19,008 nucleotides of DNA from Euperipatoides rowelli (GCA_003024985.2 PXIH01S0006236.1), one strand, 5' to 3'. Counted from the first letter of the stretch, positions 1 through 7,842 are shown. Translations and numbers: made by a program. The notes: generated by a model not told the origin, from the sequence alone.

Positions 1-2
1 TA

Positions 3-958
3 TATGTTGACGATGGACTAGTTGCAACAACTGATCAACAAGAATATGAATCCTTTATTTCAGAACTCAAGACTGTATTTAAAATTACTGTAAAACAAGC
101 TATGTATTATCTTGGTCTTGAAAATAGTTACTGCTGCAGATGGTGCTGTAAAAATCAATTAACAAGCGTATGCAAAGAAAAGACTAGAGCGCTTTAATTT
201 TGCAGATAGCAGACCAGTTACAACACCAATGCTAAAAGACTCAGAAACATCAGAAAAGTTAAAAGATTGTGAAGAACACAATTGAAGAACACAAGTTTTC
301 ATACAGACAAGCCGTTGGAGCTTTTATGTCTCTGATGGTTGGAACGAGACCAGATTTAGCCTACAGTGTTGGCTTCTTATCAAGTTCACTCGAAAATCCA
401 ACTGTTAAAGACATCATAAAAGTAAAAAGAGTGTTTTTCTATATAGCTGGGACGACCAAATTAGGCATTATCTATGGCCCACACTCACAAAATAATATTC
501 TAAAGTGTTACAATAATGAGGACTTTGGTGGATGCAACAAAATTGGACAATCCACTTCCGGTGTAGTCATAACACATGCAGGTGGAGCTATCTCATGGCT
601 AAGCCAAAGACAGTCAATGGTAGCTACCTCTACTACAAAAGCTGAGATTGTAGCAGCAAATGAAGCAGCAAAATAAACAATTTGGTTAACAAAACAATTT
701 CAAAGTGTTACAAAATTAAAGCAAGTACCAACTCTTCAAATAGACAATCAAGCAGCAACAAAACTAGCACAAAATCCAAAATACCATCGCCACACAAAGC
801 ATATAAAAATAAAACATTTCTTCATCCATGAAAAAGTAATAAGCAAAGAGCTGAACATCCAACAAATTACAATGGAAAAACAACTAGCAAATATGATGAC
901 CAAACTCTTAACAAAAACTNGTTTATTAANCCTTTGTAGTAAAATTGGACTACTGTAA
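3..958 (+). pseudogene. Ty1/copia pol, 3' part (RT end and RNase H)
   Basis: This is the C-terminal end of a copia-type polyprotein. The window opens on the reverse transcriptase active site YVDD (3-14), and the RT tail follows in the same frame to about 122. A frameshift region covers about 123-268. From 269 the RNase H-connecting segment and RNase H run in one frame, with VGTRPDLAYSVGFLS, TSGVVITHAGGAISWLS and STTKAEIVAANEAA all visible. The only stop before the natural end is a TAA at 674-676; the same frame then continues through IDNQAATKLAQNPKYHRHTKHI to a TAA at 956-958. The first RNase H acidic position looks mutated (CYNNEDFGG). Two Ns (920, 930) lie near the end. Family assignment is firm. 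The 5' two-thirds of the element lies outside the window. One stop over about 690 bp makes this younger than most of its neighbours. Confidence 0.92.
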
Positions 959-959
959 T

Positions 960-1255
960 ACAACTACAACATTAATTAACAAGGGAAAGTATTATAGTAC
1001 TGTAAGTGTTAACTAATGTTAGTTATATGGCATCACTATACAATTACTGTATTAGAATGATGTATTGAATGATACAGTTTTGCACATGTTAATGCAGATC
1101 ATTCTTGTTATTAGAAGTGCTCTAGTTTTTTTCTATATATATAAAAAAGTCTAGATCTGTTTTAAAGCTTTTAAGATTAAATATCTTAATTCAAGTTTCT
1201 CTTTAGTTTACTGCACTTCATTTTATTGTCAATATACAAATGAATACACAAATAT
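960..1255 (+). repeat. Probable 3' LTR of the copia element
   Basis: Directly after the pol stop is a purine-rich tract (acaagggaaag, about 980-990) in the position of a polypurine tract. About 265 bp of non-coding AT-rich DNA follow. This contains a TATA-like ctatatatataaaaaa at about 1133-1148, as expected of LTR U3. The 5' LTR is outside the window, so exact ends cannot be set. The call rests on position and layout, not on a seen direct repeat. Confidence 0.45.
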
Positions 1256-1276
1256 ATATTAGACCATTGCTAATTG

Positions 1277-1296
1277 GTAATATATATATATATATT
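1277..1296. repeat. (TA)n microsatellite
   Basis: A short run of alternating T and A lies just upstream of the minisatellite. It is a simple repeat with no other content. Confidence 0.85.
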
Positions 1297-1298
1297 AA

Positions 1299-1835
1299 AA
1301 CTAGCTATATTTTGGCGATTTCAAAATGTTGATGATAATGAGGATCTGAGTTTTTCATAAACTATCTATGTTTGGGCAATTTGAAAATTTCCCTAACACT
1401 GAGAATCTCATTTTTTCTCACAAACGACCTCTTTTTTAAATTTTTAAAATGTCCATGATACCGAGTATCTAAGTTTTTTCTTGTAAACTAGCTATTTTTA
1501 GAATGTCAGTTCTCTCCTTATAGAGGAATTTTGGCCCTTTCAAAATGTACTTGATTAAGATATTCTGAATTTTGTTTTTCGTAAATTAGCTTTATTTGGG
1601 GGATTTCAAAATGTTGATGATACCGAGAATCTGAGTTTTTTATTCGTAAACTAGCTATATTTTGGCGATTGTAAAATGTTGATAACAATGATTTGAGTTT
1701 TTTTATTCATAGACCAGATATTTTGGGGGATTTCAAAATGTTGATGATAACGAGGATCTGAGTTTTTTTCATAAACTAGCTATATTTGGGCGATTTTAAA
1801 ATGTGCATGAAAGTAGCTATTTTTAAAACATCATA
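1299..1835. repeat. Minisatellite, about 8 units of 61-65 bp
   Basis: Units begin with aactagctata or a close variant at about 1299, 1360, 1423, 1486, 1584, 1649, 1711 and 1774. Each reads roughly aactagctatattttggcg, then atttcaaaatgttgatgata, then acgaggatctgagttttttt. Spacings are 61, 63, 63, 98, 65, 62 and 63 bp. The single 98-bp interval holds an extra block of about 33 bp (around 1500-1535). Units diverge from each other by substitutions and small indels. The open frame that crosses the end of this array (1786-2025) is not a gene by any evidence here. Confidence 0.85.
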
Positions 1836-2049
1836 CTTATTTTTTCTTTTGTTTTATCTGGGCCCGAGAGATCAACTACTGGATTGTCATGAAATTCTTC
1901 CAGAACAAGGTGTACTAGTGTTCTGGGAATTTTGGGCCTGGGGTATGGCTGTTTTATTAATTGGTCCCTGTTTTTATTCTGTTTATCCACCTTTATGTAA
2001 CAAAATATGTGGTCATCCTATTTGAATTTATTTCCCTTTTTCGTTAGTT
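1836..2049. other. Unassigned spacer
   Basis: This stretch lies between the minisatellite and the minus-strand RT fragment. It holds an open frame ending at 2025 with no recognisable domain and no good start context. I see no repeat or regulatory signal I can support. Confidence 0.5.
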
Positions 2050-2640
2050 CTACCAAAGGTTTACTGATGTTTGCATATCCTTTATGTGGTTACAAATCCA
2101 ACCCTGATTCCTACTAGCTTCTGCACTGTCTTTACACTTTTTGGCTGTAAAGGCTGATTGATAGCTTCTATTGTTGCGGGATCTACTTCTACAGTCCCAC
2201 CTATTATTTTCCCAAAAAATTTGAATTGGTTGGTGTAGAATTGGCACTTTTTAATTTTGATTACCAACCCTTCATCTTTCAGCATTTGGGAAAATTCTGC
2301 CACGTTTAGTAGGTGTTGTTAATTTTTTTTTGAATAAATCACCACATCATCTAGATAAGCAAATGTTTTGTTTTTTCAGATTACCAATTTTAGCACTATT
2401 TCCATCATTCTATTGAATGTACAGGGTGCTGTTTTTAGCCCAAATGGAATCACGTTAATCTTGTAGAGGCCTTTATGGCACAAGAAGGCTTTTTTTCAAG
2501 GTCTAGTGGCTCAACAGGAATGTTTCACTACCCACTGCATATTGCATAAATCAACTGAGCTTAAATATCTTACCCTGTCAAGCTGACCAATGATATACTC
2601 TATGCTGGGCAAGGGATATTATAGTCTATGCAAAAATGCA
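2050..2640 (-). pseudogene. Ty3/gypsy-type reverse transcriptase fragment
   Basis: Read on the minus strand from about 2640 down to 2050, this is the palm and thumb of a gypsy-type RT. In order it shows a degenerate LDRVRYLSSVDL region, then CHKGLYKINVIPFGLKTAP and TFNRMMEIVL. The active site YLDD follows (2346-2357, complement), then the KKCQFYTNQFKFFGKIIGG segment and a terminal PATIEAINQPLQPKSVKTV. At least two frame changes and stops occur, including one just before YLDD. No protease, RNase H, integrase or LTR flanks it, so it is a 5'- and 3'-truncated relic. It differs in sequence and strand from the gypsy copy at 10-13 kb, so it is a separate insertion from a different lineage. Confidence 0.85.
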
Positions 2641-2735
2641 TTAATCCAAGTAGATGTAATTTGACAGTTCTGGTGAACTTCCAGTTTCCAGTTTCACCTC
2701 TTCTAGTTCTGGTTTTATCTAGGTCAAAGGTCAGC

Positions 2736-3320
2736 ACAAAATCCAAGATGGCTGACTTCCTGTTCCTGTTTTAATAGGTTAAAGGCATTTTACCAGAAAT
2801 GACATCATATGATGTCATATTATTGTGTATTATGGGACATATTATGACCCATAATGCGTTGGAAAATCCAAGATGCCAACTTCCGATTCCTATTTTTTCT
2901 AGATTTAAGTGGTTTTTAAGACCGGAAGTGGGGTAATTAAAGATTTGACTTCCGGTTCATGTTGTATTTAGGTCTAGTGTTGTAATTAGGTTAGCATACC
3001 TTCCCATAATGAATTGGAAAATTCAATGGCTGACTTTCAGTTCCTATCTTTTAGACCATTTTAAGACTTGAGTGACATCATTTAAGACTTGTGACTTCCT
3101 ATTTCCTTTCTATGTTCTAGCACACCTTATCACAATGCATCACAAAATACAAGATGGCTCACTTCCTGTTTTAGTGTGCAAGAAACTAAGGTTCTAGCAC
3201 ACTTTTTATTAACCAGCACTTCCAGTTACACCCCTCCCACTTCCACTTTAGGTTCTGGTGCACATTACCCATCATGCAAAATCCAAGATGGCAGACCAGT
3301 AAGGTTCAGAAATGTGCGCA
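2736..3320. repeat. Degenerate repeat array, AAAATCCAAGATGGC core
   Basis: A core reading aaaatccaagatggctgac followed by ttcctgttcct and a T-rich stretch recurs in diverged form near 2736, 2862, 2940, 3017, 3142 and 3277. Most copies are preceded by cataatgc, cataatgaattgg or similar (for example 2850, 3005, 3132 and 3270). Spacings of about 75-135 bp with indels suggest an old tandem or satellite-like repeat, or a piled-up short interspersed element. There is no coding potential. Confidence 0.65.
2799..2818. repeat. Perfect 20-bp palindrome
   Basis: ATGACATCATATGATGTCAT is identical to its own reverse complement. Each half contains TGACATCA, close to the CRE/ATF consensus TGACGTCA. It lies inside the degenerate repeat array. 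A role is not implied by the sequence alone. Confidence 0.8.
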
Positions 3321-3762
3321 AAAATTTTCATTAAAATTTTACAACTCACTAATTTATTCAAAATGGTGGATAATTTCAAAATGCCTGCCAAAAAAAAAAA
3401 ATTAAAAATTTTATAATTTTTTAATTTATTCAAAATGGTGGCTATAACTCTTAAATATTTTAAATATAGAGTTTATAGTCCTATCTAATTGGCATATTAG
3501 AAATATTCAAAACTGAGTTGACAAAAGAGTGTGAAGAATTTATAGATAGGTGGGAAGTGATCTGATTAGTTAAAAAACAATCATTAGCAAGCCTTAACCT
3601 GATTGGCAAAAAAGTGTGGACCCTGAGAAGACACACATGGACCACATTGAAGGCATATGCTTATTTCTTAATCAAAAGTGATTTTTGATTGGTTAAAAAG
3701 ATAGGGATAGCCCCACATTGGCTAAGTTCTAAAATGGCGTCATAACATTCCAATCCAAGTTT
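3321..3762. other. Non-coding region with a 19-bp direct repeat and ATTGG boxes
   Basis: aatttattcaaaatggtgg occurs exactly twice, at 3351-3369 and 3423-3441 (72 bp apart). Downstream there are inverted CCAAT pentamers (ATTGG) near 3488, 3602, 3689 and 3718, and a CCAAT at 3750. They resemble the CCAAT boxes around 5183-5686 but do not form the 30-bp palindromes seen there. This could be the upstream region of the open frame starting at 3838. Confidence 0.5.
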
Positions 3763-3837
3763 ATGTCACTACTTTCTCTACCACCATTGAGACAAAGCCT
3801 TCTTAAGTTATATTTTTTAAAGCCTTTACCATTTACC

Positions 3838-4161
3838 ATGATGTCCAAGCAAGCTGAAAACATGATGCCAGAAGCTGTAATACCTCAACCCTCCACTGTA
3901 GATCCAGCCAATTATGTGAGCGTGATTGTAATTACCATTGTTCTTCAACCACTCAACCCCGTACCACCTCAATCTGTGAACATAACACAAGAAATGGCAG
4001 ATGTTGAGGCCATCAACACCATACTTTCCGGCACAGAGATCTACAGTCATATTGCCCTTGATATTGATGGGCTCCTAAATACTCTTTTCTGGGCAGAGAT
4101 AGAAGATCTTCAGCGACAGGTCACCACTCAATATGAACTTATAGTTTCTGGTCGCCACTGA
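3838..4161 (+). CDS. Unrecognised open frame, possible first exon
   Basis: I do not recognise this protein. The frame is open from 3763. I prefer the ATG at 3838 because its context (accATGatg) is better than that at 3763. The product would be about 107 residues, with hydrophobic and proline-rich stretches (VSVIVITIVLQPLNPVPP) and an acidic C-terminal part (LDIDGLLNTLFWAEIEDL) that could be helical. There is no clear signal peptide or catalytic motif. The frame is intact, unlike its neighbours, and it lies upstream and on the same strand as the virus-like gene cassette, so it may be an accessory gene of that element. It may also be a chance frame. Confidence 0.4.
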   Translation: MMSKQAENMMPEAVIPQPSTVDPANYVSVIVITIVLQPLNPVPPQSVNITQEMADVEAINTILSGTEIYSHIALDIDGLLNTLFWAEIEDLQRQVTTQYELIVSGRH

Positions 4162-4375
4162 GAAGTATCCAATGAAGAAGGAAATATAAGCCAAGGAAAA
4201 AAAACTTGATATGTATTTTAAAAAATTTTCTAAGTCTTTTTTTTTATTTCCCTATAATGTTTTATACTCATCATCAAAAATTTTTTAAATCTTTTTATTT
4301 CATTGTATGTTTTATTCTCATTATTTTCTATGTATAATATTAGATACTCAATATTTTTTTTCCTTTCTTTAAGTT
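4162..4375 (+). other. Possible intron, AT-rich with T tracts
   Basis: This gap of about 210 bp separates two same-strand open frames. It is strongly AT-rich and ends in a pyrimidine tract (ttttttttcctttctttaag, then ttttag), which resembles a 3' splice site. No convincing 5' splice site that keeps the upstream frame open was found, because the upstream TGA at 4159-4161 precedes the best GT at about 4165. The intron reading is therefore tentative. Confidence 0.3.
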
Positions 4376-4951
4376 TTAGAAAATTCAAACCAAAAACTGA
4401 GGTGGAAATAATCACCATCAATGATGATGATGATCTACCACCATCACCACCCTCATCACCAGCACCGGAGGCACCTCTACTCAAATATGGGTATTTCTAC
4501 TGCAATAACTTTGCAGTAGAATGCAGAGAGTATTGTGCAGACCCTACTCAATACTATGATGGGTTTTCACAACCACTCCCATACCTCTATGACTTAGAGT
4601 TTGAGGTGACTCAACAACCATCCTCACAAAATTCTGCCTCTACATTATTACCCTACCAAGATGGTATATTCTTCTCTTCCCTCGATCCCCACACCTCATC
4701 ACCCCTAATTCCCATCCACACCAATAGAACCAGAACCCACTCTTGATACACCACCACCATCCTCTACAACATCCACCCCATCTTCAGCATCATCCACTAA
4801 CCAGGAGAACACACCAGACAATCAAATCATCTCCAGATTGTTACTACCAGCAGATATGAAGTGGTGCTCTGACATCTTTAATTGCTACAATTGGTGTTTT
4901 GGTAAACCTGCAAGTGAGGGGGATTATTTATGTGATGACCACTTCCCCTAA
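4376..4951 (+). CDS. Acidic, proline- and cysteine-rich protein, one frameshift
   Basis: I do not recognise this protein. It begins with an acidic/proline linker (INDDDDLPPSPPSSPAPEAP). A cysteine cluster follows, YFYCNNFAVECREYC (C-x6-C-x3-C). Near 4700-4720 the frame shifts into a Ser/Thr/Pro-rich stretch, then a second cluster, WCSDIFNCYNWC (C-x5-C-x3-C), with a further C-x2-H about 14 residues on. The two clusters look like related metal-binding units. The frame stops at 4949-4951. In the same reading frame beyond this stop is a basic KRQRI patch near 5010. Composition is far from random and suggests a real, lightly damaged regulatory-type protein. No start ATG is visible, consistent with an internal exon. 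Membership of the downstream virus-like element is inferred from strand and position only. Confidence 0.45.
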
Positions 4952-5182
4952 AACCAACTTGGAAATCCATAAATTTATAATCAATACCATGGAATCACAA
5001 CACCGATCAAGAGGCAAAGGATCTCTACCCCCCCCCCTCTTGAAGACTAGGAGAAAACATCAAAAATATTGTTCTATCAAACCTAAACCCTAAGCCTCTA
5101 CATCTCACTAACCAATTAAGTTCCAACATGTCATCTCTCTCTCCACATAATGATCCTCAAACCCAATTGGACTATGCATCAA

Positions 5183-5212
5183 CCAATTAAATCATAGCAA
5201 CAATCTTATTGG
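5183..5212 (+). promoter_or_regulatory. 30-bp CCAAT/ATTGG palindrome upstream of gene A
   Basis: The module starts with CCAATTAAATC and ends with ATCTTATTGG, 30 bp in all. It is an imperfect inverted repeat whose outer CCAAT and ATTGG are exact. Two more modules of the same length and related sequence lie upstream of gene B. CCAAT boxes are known NF-Y sites in animal promoters. It ends 39 bp before TATATAA. Confidence 0.6.
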
Positions 5213-5250
5213 TTACAAAATTTTCCACAAATCACAGGCGAGATCATTCA

Positions 5251-5289
5251 TATATAAACTTTTCAAAAATTTTAGTCTCTATCATATTA
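5251..5289 (+). promoter_or_regulatory. TATA plus initiator-like core promoter of gene A
   Basis: TATATAAACTT at 5251 is followed 31 bp later by TCATATTA at 5282, the spacing expected between a TATA box and a TCA-type initiator. The same TATATAAACTT...TCATATTATTT pairing recurs before gene B (5705/5731), and a close form precedes the integrase (6821/6849). Confidence 0.6.
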
Positions 5290-5311
5290 TTTTTCAAAAA
5301 TACATATCACC

Positions 5312-5500
5312 ATGTAAACTTCTAATAATGATGTAGAATTTGCCTCAACTCCAGAAATAATGAAATCAACTTCAGTTGAAATAATATATGCTCCAATATA
5401 TCCACCCATTACTAGAACAAGATGACGACGAGTGAGTAGAACTTTTAAAATTAAATTACATGAATATTATGCATATTCAGATTTATTATACCTGTTTTAA
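5312..5500 (+). pseudogene. Gene A: small unknown protein, stop at codon 2
   Basis: The frame begins at ATG 5312, about 30 bp after the initiator-like box, but codon 2 is TAA. A second stop (TGA 5423-5425) lies in an arginine-rich patch. Apart from these the frame stays open to TAA at 5498-5500. Its readable segments include SNNDVEFASTPEIMKSTSV and IIYAPIYPP, followed by basic residues (RRVSRTFKIKL). The other arm's copy keeps the same frame without the second stop, so the frame was probably real. I do not recognise the family. A short acidic/polar start with a basic C-terminus could suit a nucleic-acid-binding or regulatory protein, but that is a guess. Confidence 0.5.
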
Positions 5501-5567
5501 GAAGTCTGAATTGAACGGATCATATTTCTCCAGTTAACATTACCCGGAACTGTATGCAAAATTTTCA

Positions 5568-5642
5568 CCAATCAGAATGAAGCTGTAATCTGATTGGTCC
5601 ATTCACCAACAACCAATTAAAATGAAGATACAATCTTATTGG
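5568..5642 (+). promoter_or_regulatory. Two 30-bp CCAAT/ATTGG palindromes upstream of gene B
   Basis: The first module (5568-5597) has perfect 9-bp arms, CCAATCAGA and TCTGATTGG, separated by 12 bp. The second (5613-5642) runs from CCAATTAAAATG to ATCTTATTGG, also 30 bp. Their starts are 45 bp apart. A third, single CCAAT lies at 5682, 23 bp before the TATA box. Both modules are kept in the other arm. Confidence 0.65.
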
Positions 5643-5681
5643 CCCACTTCTCTTCCATTTTTAATACAGATATCTTCTCAA

Positions 5682-5738
5682 CCAATGAAATGCTAGATAG
5701 CTAGTATATAAACTTCAAAATTTTTATCCATCATATTA
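5682..5738 (+). promoter_or_regulatory. CCAAT, TATA and initiator-like core promoter of gene B
   Basis: CCAAT at 5682, TATATAA at 5705 and TCATATTA at 5731 (26 bp after the TATA start). The layout matches that before gene A and before the integrase. The gene B start codon is at 5864, leaving a leader of about 130 bp. Confidence 0.62.
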
Positions 5739-5800
5739 TTTCACCTCTGATACTTGAATTGTCTTATATTCAAAGAACTGTATGTTATTTCATCACTGTT

Positions 5801-5854
5801 TGAATTGTGTTTTATTCCAACTACTATTGAATTGTATTTTATTCCAACTACTAT
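5801..5854 (+). repeat. 27-bp tandem duplication in the gene B leader
   Basis: tgaattgtgttttattccaa plus ctactat (5801-5827) is followed by a near-identical unit (5828-5854, one difference). The other arm has a single copy. The duplication or loss happened after the two arms separated. Confidence 0.85.
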
Positions 5855-5863
5855 TGAACCAGT

Positions 5864-6393
5864 ATGAGTTATTTAAAAAATAATTATATGTGTTGCATGA
5901 CTAATAAGAAAATTAATGAAATGTCTTCACATCATAATGCAGTGAGTCCCATACTTGAAAATAAAATTCCATCTCAACCCATGAATCATTATGTGAATAT
6001 ANAGGATGACGNACCTACCAATCATTATATGGACTCAATACTGATATATCAAGTGTCAATACTTACCAATCAACTACCAATCTATCCACCAATGCTACCA
6101 GAAGCAGATCAACACCACAAGCTTTACTGACAATACATGAAGGTAATACACCATTAGATTTCAATGAAATTCAAACTGCTATGTATCTTCTCATATCAAG
6201 AATGGGAAGAATATTTAATTTCAAAGATGAATTAATTTAAGAATGTTACAATCATGTAAAAAGTGTTTATGCATTAATGAAAGACATAGAAAAAAGAATT
6301 GAACTTTCATTTACAACAAACTCTATAAATCATTTTCATTGTATGCAATATATTCATCAATCCATTTATTTTGATTTAATACATTATGTATAA
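5864..6393 (+). pseudogene. Gene B: unknown protein, frameshift at the arm edge
   Basis: The gene starts at ATG 5864 with MSYLKNNYMCCMTNKKINEM. The first 55 or so codons are mirrored in the right arm, which supports a real coding frame. Around 6033, just beyond the arm edge, the frame shifts. The continuation holds STPQALLTIHEGNTPLDF and AMYLLISRMGRIFNF, then a TAA (6238-6240), then a charged helical-looking stretch (VKSVYALMKDIEKRIEL), ending at TAA 6391-6393. Two Ns (6002, 6012) both align with A in the other arm. No family recognised. Its place between gene A and gene C, with its own TATA promoter, marks it as a unit of the virus-like element. Confidence 0.55.
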
Positions 6394-6672
6394 AGAAAAT
6401 AAACAATCCTTAACACCTGAAGAATTAAAATACAAAGCTAAAAAAATACTTTCAAAAAGACTTTTACAAGAGATATTATGGCATTAAATGAATCAGGCTT
6501 GGTAGCTAGCATTGAAATAGAGAACTATGTAAATACATATGGTGAAAATCCACCATTGTATTCAATTTACTTCTATGAAAAAAATGGAATTTATTCTAAA
6601 ATTAAAAATAATAATAAGTTTTTATTTGCTGATATTATTGAATATTTAAATCAAAAATTTTCATCTGNTTGA
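6386..6672 (+). pseudogene. Gene C: small unknown protein, one frameshift
   Basis: A frame from ATG 6386 starts MYKENKQSLTPEELKYKAKK and stops near 6484. The frame that overlaps it continues MALNESGLVASIEIENYVN and ends KFLFADIIEYLNQKFSS at about 6672. The join lies near 6475. Together they would be a protein of about 95 residues, rich in Lys/Asn/Ile. It overlaps the end of gene B by a few bases. I do not recognise it. No Cys/His cluster or catalytic motif is seen. One N lies at 6667. Confidence 0.45.
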
Positions 6673-6792
6673 AAAATAAAAACCAGTTTGAAAATTTGTA
6701 TGTTGTAAATATATTTTTTAAAAAAAATAAACATTGTTTTAAAATGTTAATTTATTTTTTTCTATTTTCTCAAACATTCATATTATTATTAT
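6673..6792. other. AT-rich spacer before the integrase promoter
   Basis: Mostly A and T runs (for example around 6712-6728 and 6751-6760). AATAAA-like motifs (aataaa at about 6676 and 6726) could be polyadenylation signals for gene C. Nothing else is seen. Confidence 0.4.
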
Positions 6793-6856
6793 CCAATCAG
6801 AATTTCATTTATAGCAAGACTATATAAATACTTATAAACATTAATATATCATATTA
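6793..6856 (+). promoter_or_regulatory. CCAAT, TATA and initiator-like promoter of the integrase
   Basis: CCAATCAGAAT (6793) matches the first 11 bases of the 30-bp module at 5568, but its ATTGG half is missing. TATATAAA is at 6821 and TCATATTA at 6849, 28 bp apart. This is the third instance of the same layout in this cassette. Confidence 0.6.
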
Positions 6857-7001
6857 GTTATTAGAATAGGATACATATTAGACATCTCAAATTTACTTTG
6901 TATATAAATCTCTTTAAACTTTATTTCAGGCTATTAATAGTTAGAATATGATGTGTATTGGACGTTTAAATTTAGACTTGTCTGTTGGAGTTTGTGTTAT
7001 A

Positions 7002-7675
7002 ATGGAAAACCGATGGGTAGAAAAGTATTACAACCCCAAACAAATCAGGAGTCTATGGGGGAAAAACTTTTCAGAGAGGTATACAGAAGAAGACACACTA
7101 TATGAGAAATTAAATGATTGGTTTAAAACACAAGATGCATACACGATACATAAATCCTTTAGAAAAAACTTTAAAAGAAGAAAGATATTTGTACATGGTA
7201 TAAATGATCAGTTCCAATCAGATTTAGTTGATCTCCAAAGTATTTCTAAATATAATTCAGGTTATAAATATTTAGTAACTTGTATTGATGACTTATCCAA
7301 ATATGTATGGCATTATCCATGAAAACTAAAACAGCTAAAGAAATTCTGAGTACATTTAAAAAAAACTATTCATGAACGTAAACCAAATAAAATCCAAACA
7401 GATGATGGTAAAGAATTCCAGAATCATGTGTTTCAAACATATTTAAAAGAAAATAATATTCATTTCTTTACAACTAAATCTGAATTAAAAGCTGCAATAG
7501 CTGAATGCTTCAACCGGACATTAAAAACACATATGTGGAGATATTTCACAGATAAAATACATTAAATTATTATTTAGATGTCTTACCTCAACTCATCAAA
7601 AGTTATAATCATACATTTCATAGAAGTATTCAATGAAGTCCACTTGAAATGAACAAGAATAATAAACAAGAAGTT
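7002..7675 (+). pseudogene. DDE integrase of a Maverick/Polinton-like element, catalytic core
   Basis: Integrases of this group insert element DNA through a D-D-E catalytic triad. I chose ATG 7002 because recognisable protein begins there (MENRWVEKYYNPKQIRSLWG). The frame is also open upstream to 6948, but that part looks like a duplicated leader. The N-terminal segment is followed by FKTQDAYTIHKSFRKNFKRR. The catalytic core shows the first Asp in QFQSDLVDLQ (GAT 7221), KYLVTCIDDLSKYVW, the second Asp in QTDDGKEF (GAT 7401) and Glu in AIAECFNRTLK (GAA 7503), with about 33 residues between Asp and Glu. Frame changes occur near 7320, 7358 (an A run) and 7560. A TGA near 7635 follows YNHTFHRSIQ. 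The gene breaks off at 7675, where the inverted arm begins. The SH3-like C-terminal region is missing; the chromodomain tail reappears at 8401. Confidence 0.85.
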
Positions 7676-7842
7676 ATATAATGATTGGTAGGTTTGTCAT
7701 CCTTTATATTCACATAATGATTCATGGGTTGAGATGGGATTTTATTTTCAAGTAGGGGATTCACTGCATTATTATGTGAAGACATTTCATTAATTTTCTT
7801 ATTAGTCATGCAACACATATAATCATTTTTTAAATAACTCAT
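7676..7842 (-). pseudogene. Second copy of the gene B 5' end
   Basis: On the minus strand from ATG 7842-7840 it reads MSYLKNDYMCCMTNKKINEM and continues, closely matching the left copy, for about 55 codons. It then runs off the arm into integrase sequence. It is a truncated duplicate, not an independent gene. Confidence 0.85.

Larger units (their letters stand above)
5279..6030 (+). repeat. Left arm of a large inverted repeat
   Basis: This 752-bp block is repeated in reverse orientation at 7676-8407, with roughly 90% or better identity by eye. The left edge is the shared ctatcatatta. The right edge is the shared cattatat, after which the copies diverge completely. Differences include scattered substitutions, an indel near 5460, and a 27-bp tandem duplication present only in this arm. 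The arm carries gene A, the gene B promoter and the 5' end of gene B. The gene A TATA box (5251) lies just outside it. Confidence 0.92.

Noticed and set aside
1786-2025. Open frame of 79 codons with hydrophobic stretches
   Set aside because: It starts inside the minisatellite, has no domain, and nothing in context supports expression.
3488-3750. Further 30-bp CCAAT palindromes upstream of the 3838 frame
   Set aside because: Single ATTGG boxes are present but none is paired with CCAAT at the 30-bp module length.
4460-4530. LxCxE-type (retinoblastoma-binding) motif in the cysteine-rich gene
   Set aside because: The sequence is VECRE, lacking the usual Leu or Ile, and short motifs of this kind arise by chance.
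6910-6930. Splice acceptor (actttatttcag) before the integrase
   Set aside because: No suitable donor lies between the proposed start of transcription near 6850 and this site that would leave an intron of workable length.
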